This document shows positions 26,877-35,954 of a stretch of DNA of 36,721 nt, one piece after another (within the stretch, counting starts at the first letter, position 1; every line of letters starts with the position of its first letter). This DNA comes from an uncultured Kiloniella sp. (GTDB taxonomy: Bacteria; Pseudomonadota; Alphaproteobacteria; Kiloniellales; Kiloniellaceae). Position numbers and translations under genes: made by a program. The notes beneath the pieces were generated by a model that worked only from the letters and a program-made list of their open reading frames with translations, had not been told where the DNA came from and made no database searches. The stretch covers positions 1 through 36,721 of the forward strand of contig NZ_CAKZMP010000265.1 in NCBI RefSeq assembly GCF_937128705.1, written 5' to 3'.

Positions 26877-28685
26877 ATGTCGAGTACAAAATCGAACAAA
26901 ATGAAATTAGGAGATGCCTCCACACAATTTCTAATTAAACGCCTCTTCAAAGACTATGTCTCAGGACAACTCGTCAAAATAGCCTTCTCTTTGATTGCAA
27001 TGGCATTTGTTGCCGGCTCAACAGTGATGCTTGCCAAACAGATGGAACCCATAATCAATGATATCTTTCTGAAACGACAGGAAGATTTATTACTACCAAT
27101 CGCGCTGGGCGTTATAGGCATTTTCTTTGTAAAAGGTGCTGCGACCTACGCCCAATCCATGTTGATGCAACACGTCGGCTTAGAGATTATAGCGACAATC
27201 CAAGAACAGCTCTTCAGAAAATTGATGCGTGCCGACCTCGCCTACTTTCACGAGGAATCGCCTGGGAATCTGGTTTCCAGATTTATGAACGATGCCAACA
27301 TGCTCAAAGGTGTGGTGTCGAATACCCTGACATCCATCGGTAAAGATACCTTAACTGCTGTCGGGCTCATCGGCATGATGTTCTATCAAGACTGGTTTTT
27401 AGCAACCATTGCCTTTGCAGCCTTTCCAACCGCAATTCTGCCGATAGCAAAAACAGGTAAAAGAATACGCAAGGTTTCAACAAACACTCAGGAATCAATG
27501 GGGCTTTTAACAACACGACTGGACGAAGCCTTCCAAGGTATTCGTCACGTCAAAGCCTATAATATGGAAGATCACGAAACCAAGCGCGTTTCCGAAACAA
27601 TCTTGACCGTATTACGCCTGAACCTCAAAGCAGCAAGAACCAGTTCTATCCTGTCCCCCATCATGGAGACACTCGGCGGCATTGCCATTGCGATTGTTAT
27701 TCTTTACGGCGGGAACGAAGTCATCCAAGGCACCAAAGATCCGGGCTCCTTCTTTGCTTTTATCACAGCGCTTTTACTCGCTTATGAACCAATTAAGAAG
27801 CTGTCCAAGCTTAATGCGAACATGCAAACTGGCTTGGCTGCGGCCCATCGGGTCTATTCTATCCTTGATAGCGAGCCAAACATCAAAGATCCCTCTGACG
27901 CCAAAGAGCTTGAAATAACAAAAGGCGATGTGGTTTTTAAAGATGTTTATTTCAATTACGACGACAATACATCAGCACTCGAAGCCATCAACCTGACAGC
28001 AAAAGCCAACAAGACCATTGCCCTTGTCGGGGCTTCAGGTGCAGGGAAAACATCCATTCTCAACCTCATCCCTAGATTTTATGATGTTACCAAAGGTAAA
28101 ATTACCTTTGATGGTCAAGATATCCGCGATGTGAACTTGAGCAGCCTCAGGCAGGCAACAGCGTTGGTCAGTCAGGAAATCCAGTTATTTGACGATACTG
28201 TCAGATCCAACATCGCTTATGGGAAAACTGATGCCAGCGAGGAAGAAATAATCGAAGCAGCCAAAAATGCGCATGCCCATGATTTTATTCTTTCCCTGCC
28301 TGAAGGTTATGACACCCAAGTTGGTCCCCGGGGATCAAGACTATCCGGCGGGCAACGACAACGTGTTGCTATTGCCCGCGCAATGGTGAAAGACGCACCT
28401 GTTCTACTATTGGACGAAGCAACTTCCGCTTTGGATACGGAATCAGAACGGCACGTTCAAACCGCACTCAATACCTTGATGAAAGGTCGAACCACCTTTG
28501 TCATTGCCCACCGCCTTTCAACCGTGATTGACGCAGACATGATCTATGTAATGGATAAAGGGAAAATTATCGAAGAAGGTACGCACACCCAGCTACTGAA
28601 AAAATCTGGGACCTATGCAAAGCTGTACGCGTTACAATTTGCCGAAGAAGCCGGAAAAATCAATGAGGCTTCACAGCCAGTTTAA
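26877..28685 (+). CDS. MsbA-type lipid A flippase ABC transporter
   Basis: Homodimeric ABC exporter with fused membrane and ATPase domains, 602 residues. Six helices occupy about residues 30-310. The nucleotide-binding domain has Walker A GASGAGKT (385-392), Q-loop VSQEIQLF, signature LSGGQ (489-493), Walker B VLLLDE (509-514) and the switch histidine in AHRLST. Its place directly before DUF374, lpxK and lpxL genes strongly suggests it flips lipid A-core across the inner membrane, as MsbA does. The family alone would not tell this from other exporters. A modest TAGG precedes the ATG by about six bases. Confidence 0.9.
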   Translation: MSSTKSNKMKLGDASTQFLIKRLFKDYVSGQLVKIAFSLIAMAFVAGSTVMLAKQMEPIINDIFLKRQEDLLLPIALGVIGIFFVKGAATYAQSMLMQHVGLEIIATIQEQLFRKLMRADLAYFHEESPGNLVSRFMNDANMLKGVVSNTLTSIGKDTLTAVGLIGMMFYQDWFLATIAFAAFPTAILPIAKTGKRIRKVSTNTQESMGLLTTRLDEAFQGIRHVKAYNMEDHETKRVSETILTVLRLNLKAARTSSILSPIMETLGGIAIAIVILYGGNEVIQGTKDPGSFFAFITALLLAYEPIKKLSKLNANMQTGLAAAHRVYSILDSEPNIKDPSDAKELEITKGDVVFKDVYFNYDDNTSALEAINLTAKANKTIALVGASGAGKTSILNLIPRFYDVTKGKITFDGQDIRDVNLSSLRQATALVSQEIQLFDDTVRSNIAYGKTDASEEEIIEAAKNAHAHDFILSLPEGYDTQVGPRGSRLSGGQRQRVAIARAMVKDAPVLLLDEATSALDTESERHVQTALNTLMKGRTTFVIAHRLSTVIDADMIYVMDKGKIIEEGTHTQLLKKSGTYAKLYALQFAEEAGKINEASQPV

Positions 28686-28717
28686 AGGCTACTAAAGGAA
28701 TCTGCCCGAAAAAGATT

Positions 28718-29452
28718 ATGAAGCTATCAAAACGGATACTCCGTTCAACCTTTTTCCAAAACCTTATCGCCAGATTAATTTCTAGCTACATATCCCTTGT
28801 ACGCAATACGGTTCGTTGGCAGGAAGTCATTCCTGACGAAACCCGAAAATATCTGGATGGCGATTCGAACATAATCGGCTGCTTCTGGCATGCACGTATG
28901 ATCATGATGTTCAATGCTTGGAAAGACAGTGACCGTAGCAAGTTCCATATGCTTATCTCGGCTCATAGAGATGGCCGTGTTATCGCAAAATCCATTGAAA
29001 ATCTCGGCTTTAACACAGTTGAAGGCTCCAGCAGAAGAGGTGGCGCAACTGCATTGGTTAACCTTAAGCGTACCCTAGAAAAAGGCTGTGCAATAGGCAT
29101 AACCCCAGACGGCCCCAAAGGTCCCAGGATGCGTGCAAAAATCGGGGCCATCAAGGCTGCGCAGATGACCGGAAGACCGATACTTCCTGTCACAGGAACC
29201 GTCGCAAATCGTAAAGTCTTTAATTCTTGGGATCGTTTTGTTTTACCCGCCCCCTTTACAAAGGGTATTATTATTTGGGGCACACCAATTTATGTTGAAA
29301 GAAATGCTTCTAAAGAACAACAGGAAGCATATCGCTTGGAACTAGAAAATCAGCTAAACGAACTAACGCACATGGCTGACCAGTCATTTGGTCAAGATCT
29401 AATCCAACCAGATCCTCTACCTGCATCAGAGACTTCAGATGCGAACACCTGA
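28718..29452 (+). CDS. DUF374 lysophospholipid acyltransferase-like protein
   Basis: A 244-residue protein of the DUF374 family, related to lipid A acyltransferases and found beside lipid A genes in many alphaproteobacteria. The conserved blocks are CFWHARMIMMF (H58), HRDGRVIAKSIENLGFNTVEGSSRRGGATAL, and GITPDGPKGPRMRAKIG (about 128). One hydrophobic segment lies near the N-terminus. The reaction is not firmly established; an acyl transfer to lipid A or a precursor is inferred. It overlaps lpxK by 14 bases, so the two are coupled. Confidence 0.88.
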   Translation: MKLSKRILRSTFFQNLIARLISSYISLVRNTVRWQEVIPDETRKYLDGDSNIIGCFWHARMIMMFNAWKDSDRSKFHMLISAHRDGRVIAKSIENLGFNTVEGSSRRGGATALVNLKRTLEKGCAIGITPDGPKGPRMRAKIGAIKAAQMTGRPILPVTGTVANRKVFNSWDRFVLPAPFTKGIIIWGTPIYVERNASKEQQEAYRLELENQLNELTHMADQSFGQDLIQPDPLPASETSDANT

Positions 29453-30443
29453 GTTTTGGAACCATCGTGGCCTTATCAGTACTTTGCTGCTGCCCTTGTC
29501 CGGCTTTTATTATCTAGGCAGTATCCTACGCCAAAAACTAGCCTCTCCGACGAAGGTCGATGTTCCCGTCATTTGCATTGGTAATCTAACGGCAGGTGGT
29601 AGCGGGAAAACTCCCATTACTCTTTCATTAGCTAATACACTTCAACAGATGGGGAAAAACCCACACATCGTTTCAAGTGGGTATGGCGGCTCACAAGAAG
29701 GTCCGCTGCGCGTATTACCATCACAGCACTCTGCACGTGAAGTGGGCGATGAACCGTTGATGATGGCCCTTGCGAATTCACAAACAACACCGGTTTGGGT
29801 CAGTAAAAAAAGGATCGACGGCGCAAGAGCAGCGATAAAAGAGGGCGCAAACGTCATTCTTCTCGATGACGGTTTTCAGAACCCTGCCCTTCAAAAAGAT
29901 TTATCGATTATCGTCGTAGATAACAAAATTGGTTTTTCTAACAATCGTCTGATCCCTTCTGGTCCTCTGCGAGAAAACATAACCGATGGCCTAAAGCGTG
30001 CCGACGCTATTTTTATCATCAAGCAGCCTGATGAGACTATCAATCCAGAATTAGCTGACATTTTCGACGGGAAAGACGTTTCGAATGTAACAATAACACC
30101 TGCTGATAAAACCATTCAGGCAACACTGAAACAGAAGAATATTTTTGCTTTTGCAGGGATTGGGTATCCGCAAAAATTTTACAGCACACTGAAAGATTAT
30201 TCTGCACAAATCTGCGGAACCAAGAATTTTCCAGACCACCATCAATATACCGAATCTGATCTAAAACAGATTATGTCTCTTGCCCGTGGATTTGACGCGG
30301 CTGCTATTTTTACAACAGAAAAAGACTTCGTAAAAATTCCTGAAACATATAAAGAGAAAATCTCTTGCTTGCCCATTCACGCCGTTTGGGATAATCCACA
30401 ATTTATAAATTCTCTTTTGCACAAATTAACAGGAAACACATGA
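29439..30443 (+). CDS. lpxK: Tetraacyldisaccharide 4'-kinase
   Basis: Inner-membrane kinase that phosphorylates the 4' position of the lipid A disaccharide. It has 334 residues: an N-terminal membrane segment (GLISTLLLPLSGFYYLGSIL), Walker A GNLTAGGSGKTP (48-59), the LDDGFQNPALQKDLSIIVVD block with the catalytic aspartates, PSGPLRE, and FPDHHQYTESDL followed by TTEKDFVKI, all typical of LpxK. It overlaps both neighbours (14 bases with DUF374, 4 bases with the acyltransferase). The Kdo transferase waaA, often found between DUF374 and lpxK in relatives, is absent here. Confidence 0.96.
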   Translation: MRTPEFWNHRGLISTLLLPLSGFYYLGSILRQKLASPTKVDVPVICIGNLTAGGSGKTPITLSLANTLQQMGKNPHIVSSGYGGSQEGPLRVLPSQHSAREVGDEPLMMALANSQTTPVWVSKKRIDGARAAIKEGANVILLDDGFQNPALQKDLSIIVVDNKIGFSNNRLIPSGPLRENITDGLKRADAIFIIKQPDETINPELADIFDGKDVSNVTITPADKTIQATLKQKNIFAFAGIGYPQKFYSTLKDYSAQICGTKNFPDHHQYTESDLKQIMSLARGFDAAAIFTTEKDFVKIPETYKEKISCLPIHAVWDNPQFINSLLHKLTGNT

Positions 30444-31348
30444 CAAGCGATGTCTCTTTTCGACATAAAGTTGAAGCCATCGGCTTTCGTTTTTTGCTAT
30501 GTCTGGTTGGCCTGTTTCCTGTAAAAGCTTGCTCTAATTTTGGTGGCTTCTTAGGGCGAACAATTGGCCCCCGACTTGGCATATCACGTAAAGCAGATCT
30601 TAACCTGCGCCTTGCAATGCCAGAGCTATCAGAAAAAGGCCGCAAACAAATTATCCATGATATGTGGGATAACTTGGGTCGTGTTATTTTTGAATACCCT
30701 CACCTACAAGAAATCGTAAGAACAGATCGTGGTTATATTACCGTCGAAGGTATTGAAAGGTTCGAAGCGCCAGAAGTAAAAGGCAAGGCCTTAATTTTTG
30801 TTGGCGCCCATATCGGTAACTGGGAAGTTCTTCCGATGACGGCCGCACTGCGTGGTTATCCGCAAACAATTATTGTGCGCCAGCCCAATAACCCGCTTGT
30901 TGCCAATGCCATTGATAATATCCGCACCTCTACCGGGAATATTTCCGCAGCCAAAGGCGTCGAAGGTGCCAGAGCATCCCTAAAAGCCATCAAAAACAAG
31001 TCTGCTGTCGGAATTCTTGCCGATCAAAAAATGAACGACGGCATTGAAGCACCCTTTTTCGGCATTCCTTCTATGACACCAGCGGCCCCTGCATTACTTG
31101 GGAGTAAGCCAAACGCTGTTGTCTTCCCTATCCAATGTATAAGAACAGGCCCAGCAAGCTTTCACCTCGTTTGTCATTCTGCAATTGACTTCCCAAATAA
31201 TGTTCCCCGAGACCAAGCGGGATTAGAGGGTATGACAGAGCTTAACAGCATCATAGAGGGCTGGATCAGGGAAAAGCCAGGAGATTGGCTCTGGCTACAT
31301 CGTCGTTGGCCCAAAGAAGCTTATAGAAACCTCAAAGAAAACTCCTGA
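30440..31348 (+). CDS. Lipid A lauroyl-type acyltransferase (LpxL/HtrB family)
   Basis: Late acyltransferase that adds a secondary acyl chain to Kdo-lipid A. It has 302 residues with an N-terminal membrane segment (FRFLLCLVGLFPVKA). The active-site motif HX4E is H124-IGNW-E129 (VGAHIGNWEV). GILADQKMNDGIEAPFFGIPSMTPAAPALLG and the C-terminal EKPGDWLWLHRRWPK are family signatures. The ATGA overlap with lpxK and an AGGA five bases upstream show coupling. LpxL versus LpxM or LpxP specificity cannot be told from sequence. It converges on the M23 gene with only five bases between stops and no visible terminator. Confidence 0.94.
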   Translation: MTSDVSFRHKVEAIGFRFLLCLVGLFPVKACSNFGGFLGRTIGPRLGISRKADLNLRLAMPELSEKGRKQIIHDMWDNLGRVIFEYPHLQEIVRTDRGYITVEGIERFEAPEVKGKALIFVGAHIGNWEVLPMTAALRGYPQTIIVRQPNNPLVANAIDNIRTSTGNISAAKGVEGARASLKAIKNKSAVGILADQKMNDGIEAPFFGIPSMTPAAPALLGSKPNAVVFPIQCIRTGPASFHLVCHSAIDFPNNVPRDQAGLEGMTELNSIIEGWIREKPGDWLWLHRRWPKEAYRNLKENS

Positions 31349-31353
31349 ACACC

Positions 31354-32175
31354 TTATTTAGGCATTTGACCAACAAGGGTTACCGGATCGACCCGTTCTT
31401 TAAACCAATTCATGCGCCAGTCCAAATGCGGACCGGTCACACGCCCGGTTGCGCCAAGTGTTCCCAGTTGATCCCCTTGAGTGAGAAAATCACCAACTTT
31501 AGCTGTCACGCTATCCATATGCAGGAATGTCGATGACAAACCGTGCCCATGATCAAGAATCACAGTCCCACCGGAATAGTAGAGATCTGGCTCGGCTAAG
31601 GTCACGATGCCCGGTGCCGGAGCAAGAATAGGTGTTCCCACAGGTGCCGCTACATCCACACCGTAGTGTGGTCGTTTAGGAACCCCATTAAAGACCCGCT
31701 GACTACCATATACGCCAGAGATACGGCCCTGAGCTGGCCAGATAAAACCAGACGCATACATGGGTTCATCAAAATTTGATGTTCTTGCTTTGGCAACTAC
31801 CGCTGCATCACGACTGATACGATCCGAGACTTCTTTGGGGGGAGATACATATTTTTTCGCAACCCCCTCTATACGCTGAATTGCATAATCCCGTTTCTTA
31901 ATTTCATAATTCTGGGTTTGAATTTCTCCGTTCGGCTTTTGAATACTAAGCTCGATAACACCTTCGGCATCACGTCCAAACCCAAAAACAAAATCGCCTT
32001 GCTCGGAAAGTTTTATAACCTCTTGATTAAGAAAAATTTTTGTTCCGCTTGGCGCTTTACCGATGATGATCCCGCCCTGAATAAATTCTCCCCGCACAGA
32101 AATATTATCATCTGCCAATGCTGAAGAAACCAATGCCGAAAGCGCGATAAAACACACCAATAAAGGCTTCATCAT
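31354..32175 (-). CDS. M23 (LytM-domain) peptidase-like envelope protein
   Basis: Exported protein, 273 residues, with a signal peptide ending near LVSSALA-DD (residue 21). A beta-rich N-terminal part covers about 25-105, and a LytM/M23 domain covers about 145-270. The zinc and catalytic pattern is H170-YGV-D174, then DHGHGLSSTFLHM with H209, H211 and H219. The usual final HxH reads H250-L-D252 (GPHLDWRMNW), so the position of a zinc-binding histidine is an aspartate. The protein might therefore be a modified peptidase or a non-catalytic activator of amidases, like EnvC and NlpD. Its ATG overlaps the xseA stop (ATGA), so it is coupled to xseA. Confidence 0.9.
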   Translation of the reverse strand: MMKPLLVCFIALSALVSSALADDNISVRGEFIQGGIIIGKAPSGTKIFLNQEVIKLSEQGDFVFGFGRDAEGVIELSIQKPNGEIQTQNYEIKKRDYAIQRIEGVAKKYVSPPKEVSDRISRDAAVVAKARTSNFDEPMYASGFIWPAQGRISGVYGSQRVFNGVPKRPHYGVDVAAPVGTPILAPAPGIVTLAEPDLYYSGGTVILDHGHGLSSTFLHMDSVTAKVGDFLTQGDQLGTLGATGRVTGPHLDWRMNWFKERVDPVTLVGQMPK

Positions 32176-33785
32176 AATAAACTTCCCTGAGCAGTATCTG
32201 TCGTATCAGATTTTTTCTTTTGCGTTTTTTTCTGTATTTTTTTGGGAGCTGGTTGCGAAGTGGTCCCTGCCGTTCCGCCCTCCTCACCCTCATTCGCAAT
32301 AGCTTGAATAAAAGCATTATCCGCAAATTCGATATCTAGCTTCGTACCATCACCTATATCCGCAGCCGTAAGAACATTGCCATCAGCCCCTCGGACAACA
32401 GAGAAACCACGTTTCAACACGTTTTTATAAGAAACCCCCTCAAGAACACGGTCCAAAGAAGTAATCTCATTTTTTGCACGTTCCAATCGCAACGCTGTCG
32501 CTGATGCCATACGACGCCCAGAATCAAGTTTATCCATCTCGAATTGTCGCACCGGGACAATCTGGTCTCCCACTCCCTCAAACCGATCACTTAGTGACGA
32601 CAGCTGATGTGAAGCAAGCAGAATTTGTTGCTTAGGATGCGGTAAACGAGCCGAAAGCTCAGACAATTCAGATGTTTGATGGCGTAAATAACCCTTCATC
32701 GCATTTCGCATGCGTTCAACACGATCATCCAGCCGTTGGGTCTTTTCTTCAATCAAACGCCTTGGATCTGGAAGGCCCCTTGCAAGGGCCTCTATCTGCA
32801 TCCGACGCTCCCCCATTAAACGGTTTGCACCGGCATAAATCCGTCGGCCTATATTCTGAACTTCACCAATCAGCTCTGCCCGGACAGGCACCGCCATCTC
32901 GGCCGCCGCCGTTGGTGTAGGCGCGCGTCTGTCAGAGGCAAAGTCAATCAACGTTGTATCCGTTTCATGACCAACCGCGGAAATCAGTGGAATTTTAGAA
33001 TTAGCCGCAGCGCGAACCACAACTTCTTCGTTAAAGGCCCATAGATCTTCAAGGCTACCGCCCCCACGCGCAACGATCAGCGTATCAGGTCGGGGAATGT
33101 CCCCATTCGGATCAAGTGCATTAAAGCCATCAATCGCTCTGGCAATTTGCTCTGCCGCGCCTTCACCCTGGACCAGTACAGGCCAGACAAGAACGTGACG
33201 CGGAAATCGATCAGATAATCGATGCATGATATCACGAATTACCGCCCCTGTAGGCGACGTTACAACGCCAATTACCTCTGGCAGGAAGGGAATAGCCCGT
33301 TTGCGTTCGTCAGAAAACAATCCTTCTGAAGCAAGCTTCTTTTTACGCTCTTCCAAAAGTTTGAGCAAAGCGCCTTCGCCGGCAATTTCCATACTATCAA
33401 TAACAATTTGATAGTTGGATCGCCCCGGATAACTTGTAATGCGCCCCGTTACAATGACTTCAAGACCATCTTGAGGATCAAAAGCCAGTTTACTTGCCTG
33501 CCCCCGCCAACAGATCACGCTCAAAACTGCATTTTCATCTTTCAGTGACATATAAATATGCCCTGATGCAGCGCGCTTAAGACCAGAAATTTCGCCACGC
33601 ACACGAACACGGTCAAACCGGGTTTCAAGTTCCCGCTTGATAGAGTTAGAAATCTCGCTAACGCTCAGTGCTGGCGCGTTATTTCCACGTGCTTCTGCCG
33701 GATTACCACGCGTATCAGCAGATTTAGACGGTGCTGATTTAGACGCTGTTTTTTTTGGTTGGGGTGTAGAAAACAAATCATTCAT
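32172..33785 (-). CDS. xseA: Exodeoxyribonuclease VII large subunit
   Basis: Catalytic subunit of ExoVII, which degrades single-stranded DNA from both ends in mismatch repair and damage processing. It has 537 residues, longer than the usual ~400-460. The core has the N-terminal OB fold (FDRVRVRGEISGLKRAASGHIYMSLKDE), GVVTSPTGAVIRDI, RGGGSLEDLWAFNEE and SAVGHETDTTLIDFASDRRAPTPTAAAE. The length comes from a Lys/Ser/Ala-rich N-terminal tail of about 40 residues and a Gly/Thr/Lys-rich C-terminal tail of about 35, both probably disordered. The small subunit xseB is not in the window. Confidence 0.95.
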   Translation of the reverse strand: MNDLFSTPQPKKTASKSAPSKSADTRGNPAEARGNNAPALSVSEISNSIKRELETRFDRVRVRGEISGLKRAASGHIYMSLKDENAVLSVICWRGQASKLAFDPQDGLEVIVTGRITSYPGRSNYQIVIDSMEIAGEGALLKLLEERKKKLASEGLFSDERKRAIPFLPEVIGVVTSPTGAVIRDIMHRLSDRFPRHVLVWPVLVQGEGAAEQIARAIDGFNALDPNGDIPRPDTLIVARGGGSLEDLWAFNEEVVVRAAANSKIPLISAVGHETDTTLIDFASDRRAPTPTAAAEMAVPVRAELIGEVQNIGRRIYAGANRLMGERRMQIEALARGLPDPRRLIEEKTQRLDDRVERMRNAMKGYLRHQTSELSELSARLPHPKQQILLASHQLSSLSDRFEGVGDQIVPVRQFEMDKLDSGRRMASATALRLERAKNEITSLDRVLEGVSYKNVLKRGFSVVRGADGNVLTAADIGDGTKLDIEFADNAFIQAIANEGEEGGTAGTTSQPAPKKIQKKTQKKKSDTTDTAQGSLL

Positions 33786-33907
33786 GCGGTCATCCTAAAC
33801 ATCCGTCCCAGCAAAGTCGACAGACCAATCGCTGTTTACGCGCTATTTTCTTACTTCTATTCAAAAAACAAATCTTCTCCATAAAACCAATGACACATAC
33901 GAGATTT

Positions 33908-33942
33908 TTGACAAAACTTTTCTGCACTAGTTCTGGTATTCT
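33908..33942 (+). promoter_or_regulatory. Possible promoter for purD
   Basis: A perfect TTGACA (33908-33913) is followed by TGGTATTCT, an extended -10 (TG-n-TATTCT, hexamer 33937-33942), but the 23-base spacing is too long for both to act together. The extended -10 alone is the better candidate. The purD ribosome site GGGAG (33991-33995) and ATG follow about 50 bases on. Confidence 0.3.
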
Positions 33943-34001
33943 GAGAGTGGATAGGGCATAAGCTTGCCAGATTAATTGACCCTAATATTCGGGAGCACAA
34001 A

Positions 34002-35282
34002 ATGAAAATTCTCGTCGTTGGATCTGGTGGCCGTGAACACGCCCTGTGTTGGTCTATTGCCAAATCTCCCTTGTGCGAAAAACTTTATTGTGCCCCGGGC
34101 AACGCCGGAATTTCTGACGTTGCGGAATGCCTGCCCATAAAGGCAGACGATCTGGATGGTCTGGTTGCTTTTGTACAACAGAATGACATCGGATTTGTTG
34201 TGGTCGGCCCAGAAGCTCAGCTTGTCGATGGTCTCGTCGATCGTATGAACGCCATTAACATTCCCGCCTTTGGTCCTTCAGCTGCCGCAGCAGAATTGGA
34301 AGGCTCGAAAGGCTTCATGAAAGATATCTGTGCAAAGTACAATGTACCAACAGCCAGCTATCAGCGCTTCACGGACCTTAACGCTGCAAAAAAATACCTC
34401 GACGAACAAGGGGCACCAATTGTTATCAAGACCGATGGTCTAGCTGCTGGTAAAGGCGTTACCGTCGCCATGACATTAGCAGAAGCCCACACCGCCGTTG
34501 AAGAAGCGCTTTCTGGTCGTGCATTTGGGGCAGCAGGCGCAGAAGTCGTCATCGAAGAATTCATGCAAGGTGAAGAGGTCAGCTTCTTTGTTTTGACTGA
34601 TGGCGAAAATTACCTCCCGCTAGCCTCAGCACAGGATCACAAATGTGTTGGCGAAGGTGATACCGGCCCGAACACGGGTGGCATGGGTGTTTACTCGCCG
34701 GCAACGATCCTGACGCCAGAGTTAGAGCAACAGGTTCTTGAGCAATGCATCAAACCAACAATCGAAGGCATGAAATCTGAGGGCCATATTTATAAAGGTG
34801 TTCTGTTTGCCGGACTTATGCTGACCGAAACTGGCCCAAGATTGATCGAATACAATGTCCGTTTTGGCGACCCGGAATGTCAGGCGCTTTGCTTGCGCTT
34901 AAAGTCTGATATCCTTCCAGCACTTTTGGCTTCTGCACAGGGCGGCATAGAGGATATCAAGCTCGAATGGCATGATGAAACCGCATTACTGGTTGTCATG
35001 GCTGCAAAAGGTTATCCCGCAGCTTATGAAAAGAATACTGTCATAGAAGGTGTTGATAACGCAGGCGCCGACCCAGCGGTCACAATTTTTCATGCTGGCA
35101 CAGTCCGAGGTAAAGACGACAGTTTACAAGCTGTCGGAGGACGGGTTCTGGGTGTAACCGCTTTGGGATCTGATATCAAAGAAGCACAGAACAAAGCCTA
35201 TCAGGCCGTGGATAAAATTACATGGGACCAAGGCTTTTGCCGTCGTGATATCGGTTGGCGGGAATTGGCGCGTAACGCCTGA
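34002..35282 (+). CDS. purD: Phosphoribosylamine-glycine ligase (GARS)
   Basis: Second step of purine synthesis: ligates glycine to phosphoribosylamine using ATP. It has 426 residues, the normal size. Landmarks are the N-terminal VVGSGGREHALCWSI, YCAPGNAGI, the ATP-grasp core with PIVIKTDGLAAGKGVTVA and VVIEEFMQGEEVSFFVLTDG, the AQDHKCVGEGDTGPNTGGMGVYSP signature, and YNVRFGDPECQALCLRL near the metal site. GGGAG lies six bases before the ATG. Divergent from xseA and convergent with tadA. Confidence 0.98.
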   Translation: MKILVVGSGGREHALCWSIAKSPLCEKLYCAPGNAGISDVAECLPIKADDLDGLVAFVQQNDIGFVVVGPEAQLVDGLVDRMNAINIPAFGPSAAAAELEGSKGFMKDICAKYNVPTASYQRFTDLNAAKKYLDEQGAPIVIKTDGLAAGKGVTVAMTLAEAHTAVEEALSGRAFGAAGAEVVIEEFMQGEEVSFFVLTDGENYLPLASAQDHKCVGEGDTGPNTGGMGVYSPATILTPELEQQVLEQCIKPTIEGMKSEGHIYKGVLFAGLMLTETGPRLIEYNVRFGDPECQALCLRLKSDILPALLASAQGGIEDIKLEWHDETALLVVMAAKGYPAAYEKNTVIEGVDNAGADPAVTIFHAGTVRGKDDSLQAVGGRVLGVTALGSDIKEAQNKAYQAVDKITWDQGFCRRDIGWRELARNA

Positions 35283-35338
35283 TTAACGCCTCAAGGCAAT
35301 ATTAAGGTCGTACCAGTAAAGTCCTTGGACTAGACAGT

Positions 35339-35821
35339 TTATCGACGCTCCTGAAAGAAGGTTTTAAGAATTTCGGCACACTCCGCTTCCCGAATACCAC
35401 CATATACCTCGGGCGCATGATGGCAGGTTGGGTGCTCGTAAACTCTGGGACCATGATCCACACCGCCACCCTTGGGATCATATGCACCGTAATAAACCCG
35501 TTGGATACGTGCGAAAGAGATTGCCGTCGCACACATAGGACATGGCTCTAGCGTAACGTAGAGGTCGCAGCTTTCCAGCCGGGCACTGTTCTGGAGCTTT
35601 CCAACAGCTCTTATTGCGAGTACTTCAGCATGTGCAGTCGGGTCACGATCCCGTTCGACGCGGTTATGCGCCTGTGCCAATACTCGCCCGCTGTCCCGAT
35701 CCACAATCACAGCCCCAACGGGTACTTCGCCTGCGTCAGCCGCTTTTTTTGCTTCCTTCAAAGCAAGCGCCATAGCTTCGCCCGGTTTTTTGCAAACCTG
35801 TGATTTCTGTTTTTTTTCCAT
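35339..35821 (-). CDS. tadA: tRNA-adenosine deaminase
   Basis: Zinc deaminase that converts the wobble adenosine of tRNA-Arg(ACG) to inosine. It has 160 residues. The zinc and catalytic residues are H64-A-E66 (DPTAHAEVLAIR) and P93-C94-P-M-C97 (TLEPCPMCATAISFARI), with PVGAVIVD and the YGAYDPKGGGVDHG loop typical of TadA rather than cytosine or guanine deaminases. About 12 basic residues precede the domain. It is a single-gene unit between purD (convergent) and the RluB-type gene (divergent, 133-base gap). Confidence 0.93.
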   Translation of the reverse strand: MEKKQKSQVCKKPGEAMALALKEAKKAADAGEVPVGAVIVDRDSGRVLAQAHNRVERDRDPTAHAEVLAIRAVGKLQNSARLESCDLYVTLEPCPMCATAISFARIQRVYYGAYDPKGGGVDHGPRVYEHPTCHHAPEVYGGIREAECAEILKTFFQERR

Positions 35822-35954
35822 AGCTAGGGACTCTCATTGGAAAACATGAATTGGTCAAGTAGAAGAGCAAAAGATCACCTAAAGATTGCCACTGCATAGG
35901 ACGTTTGTTTTATTCACAGTAGACAGAAGCCAAAGTCGAGCATACATTCCGGCC

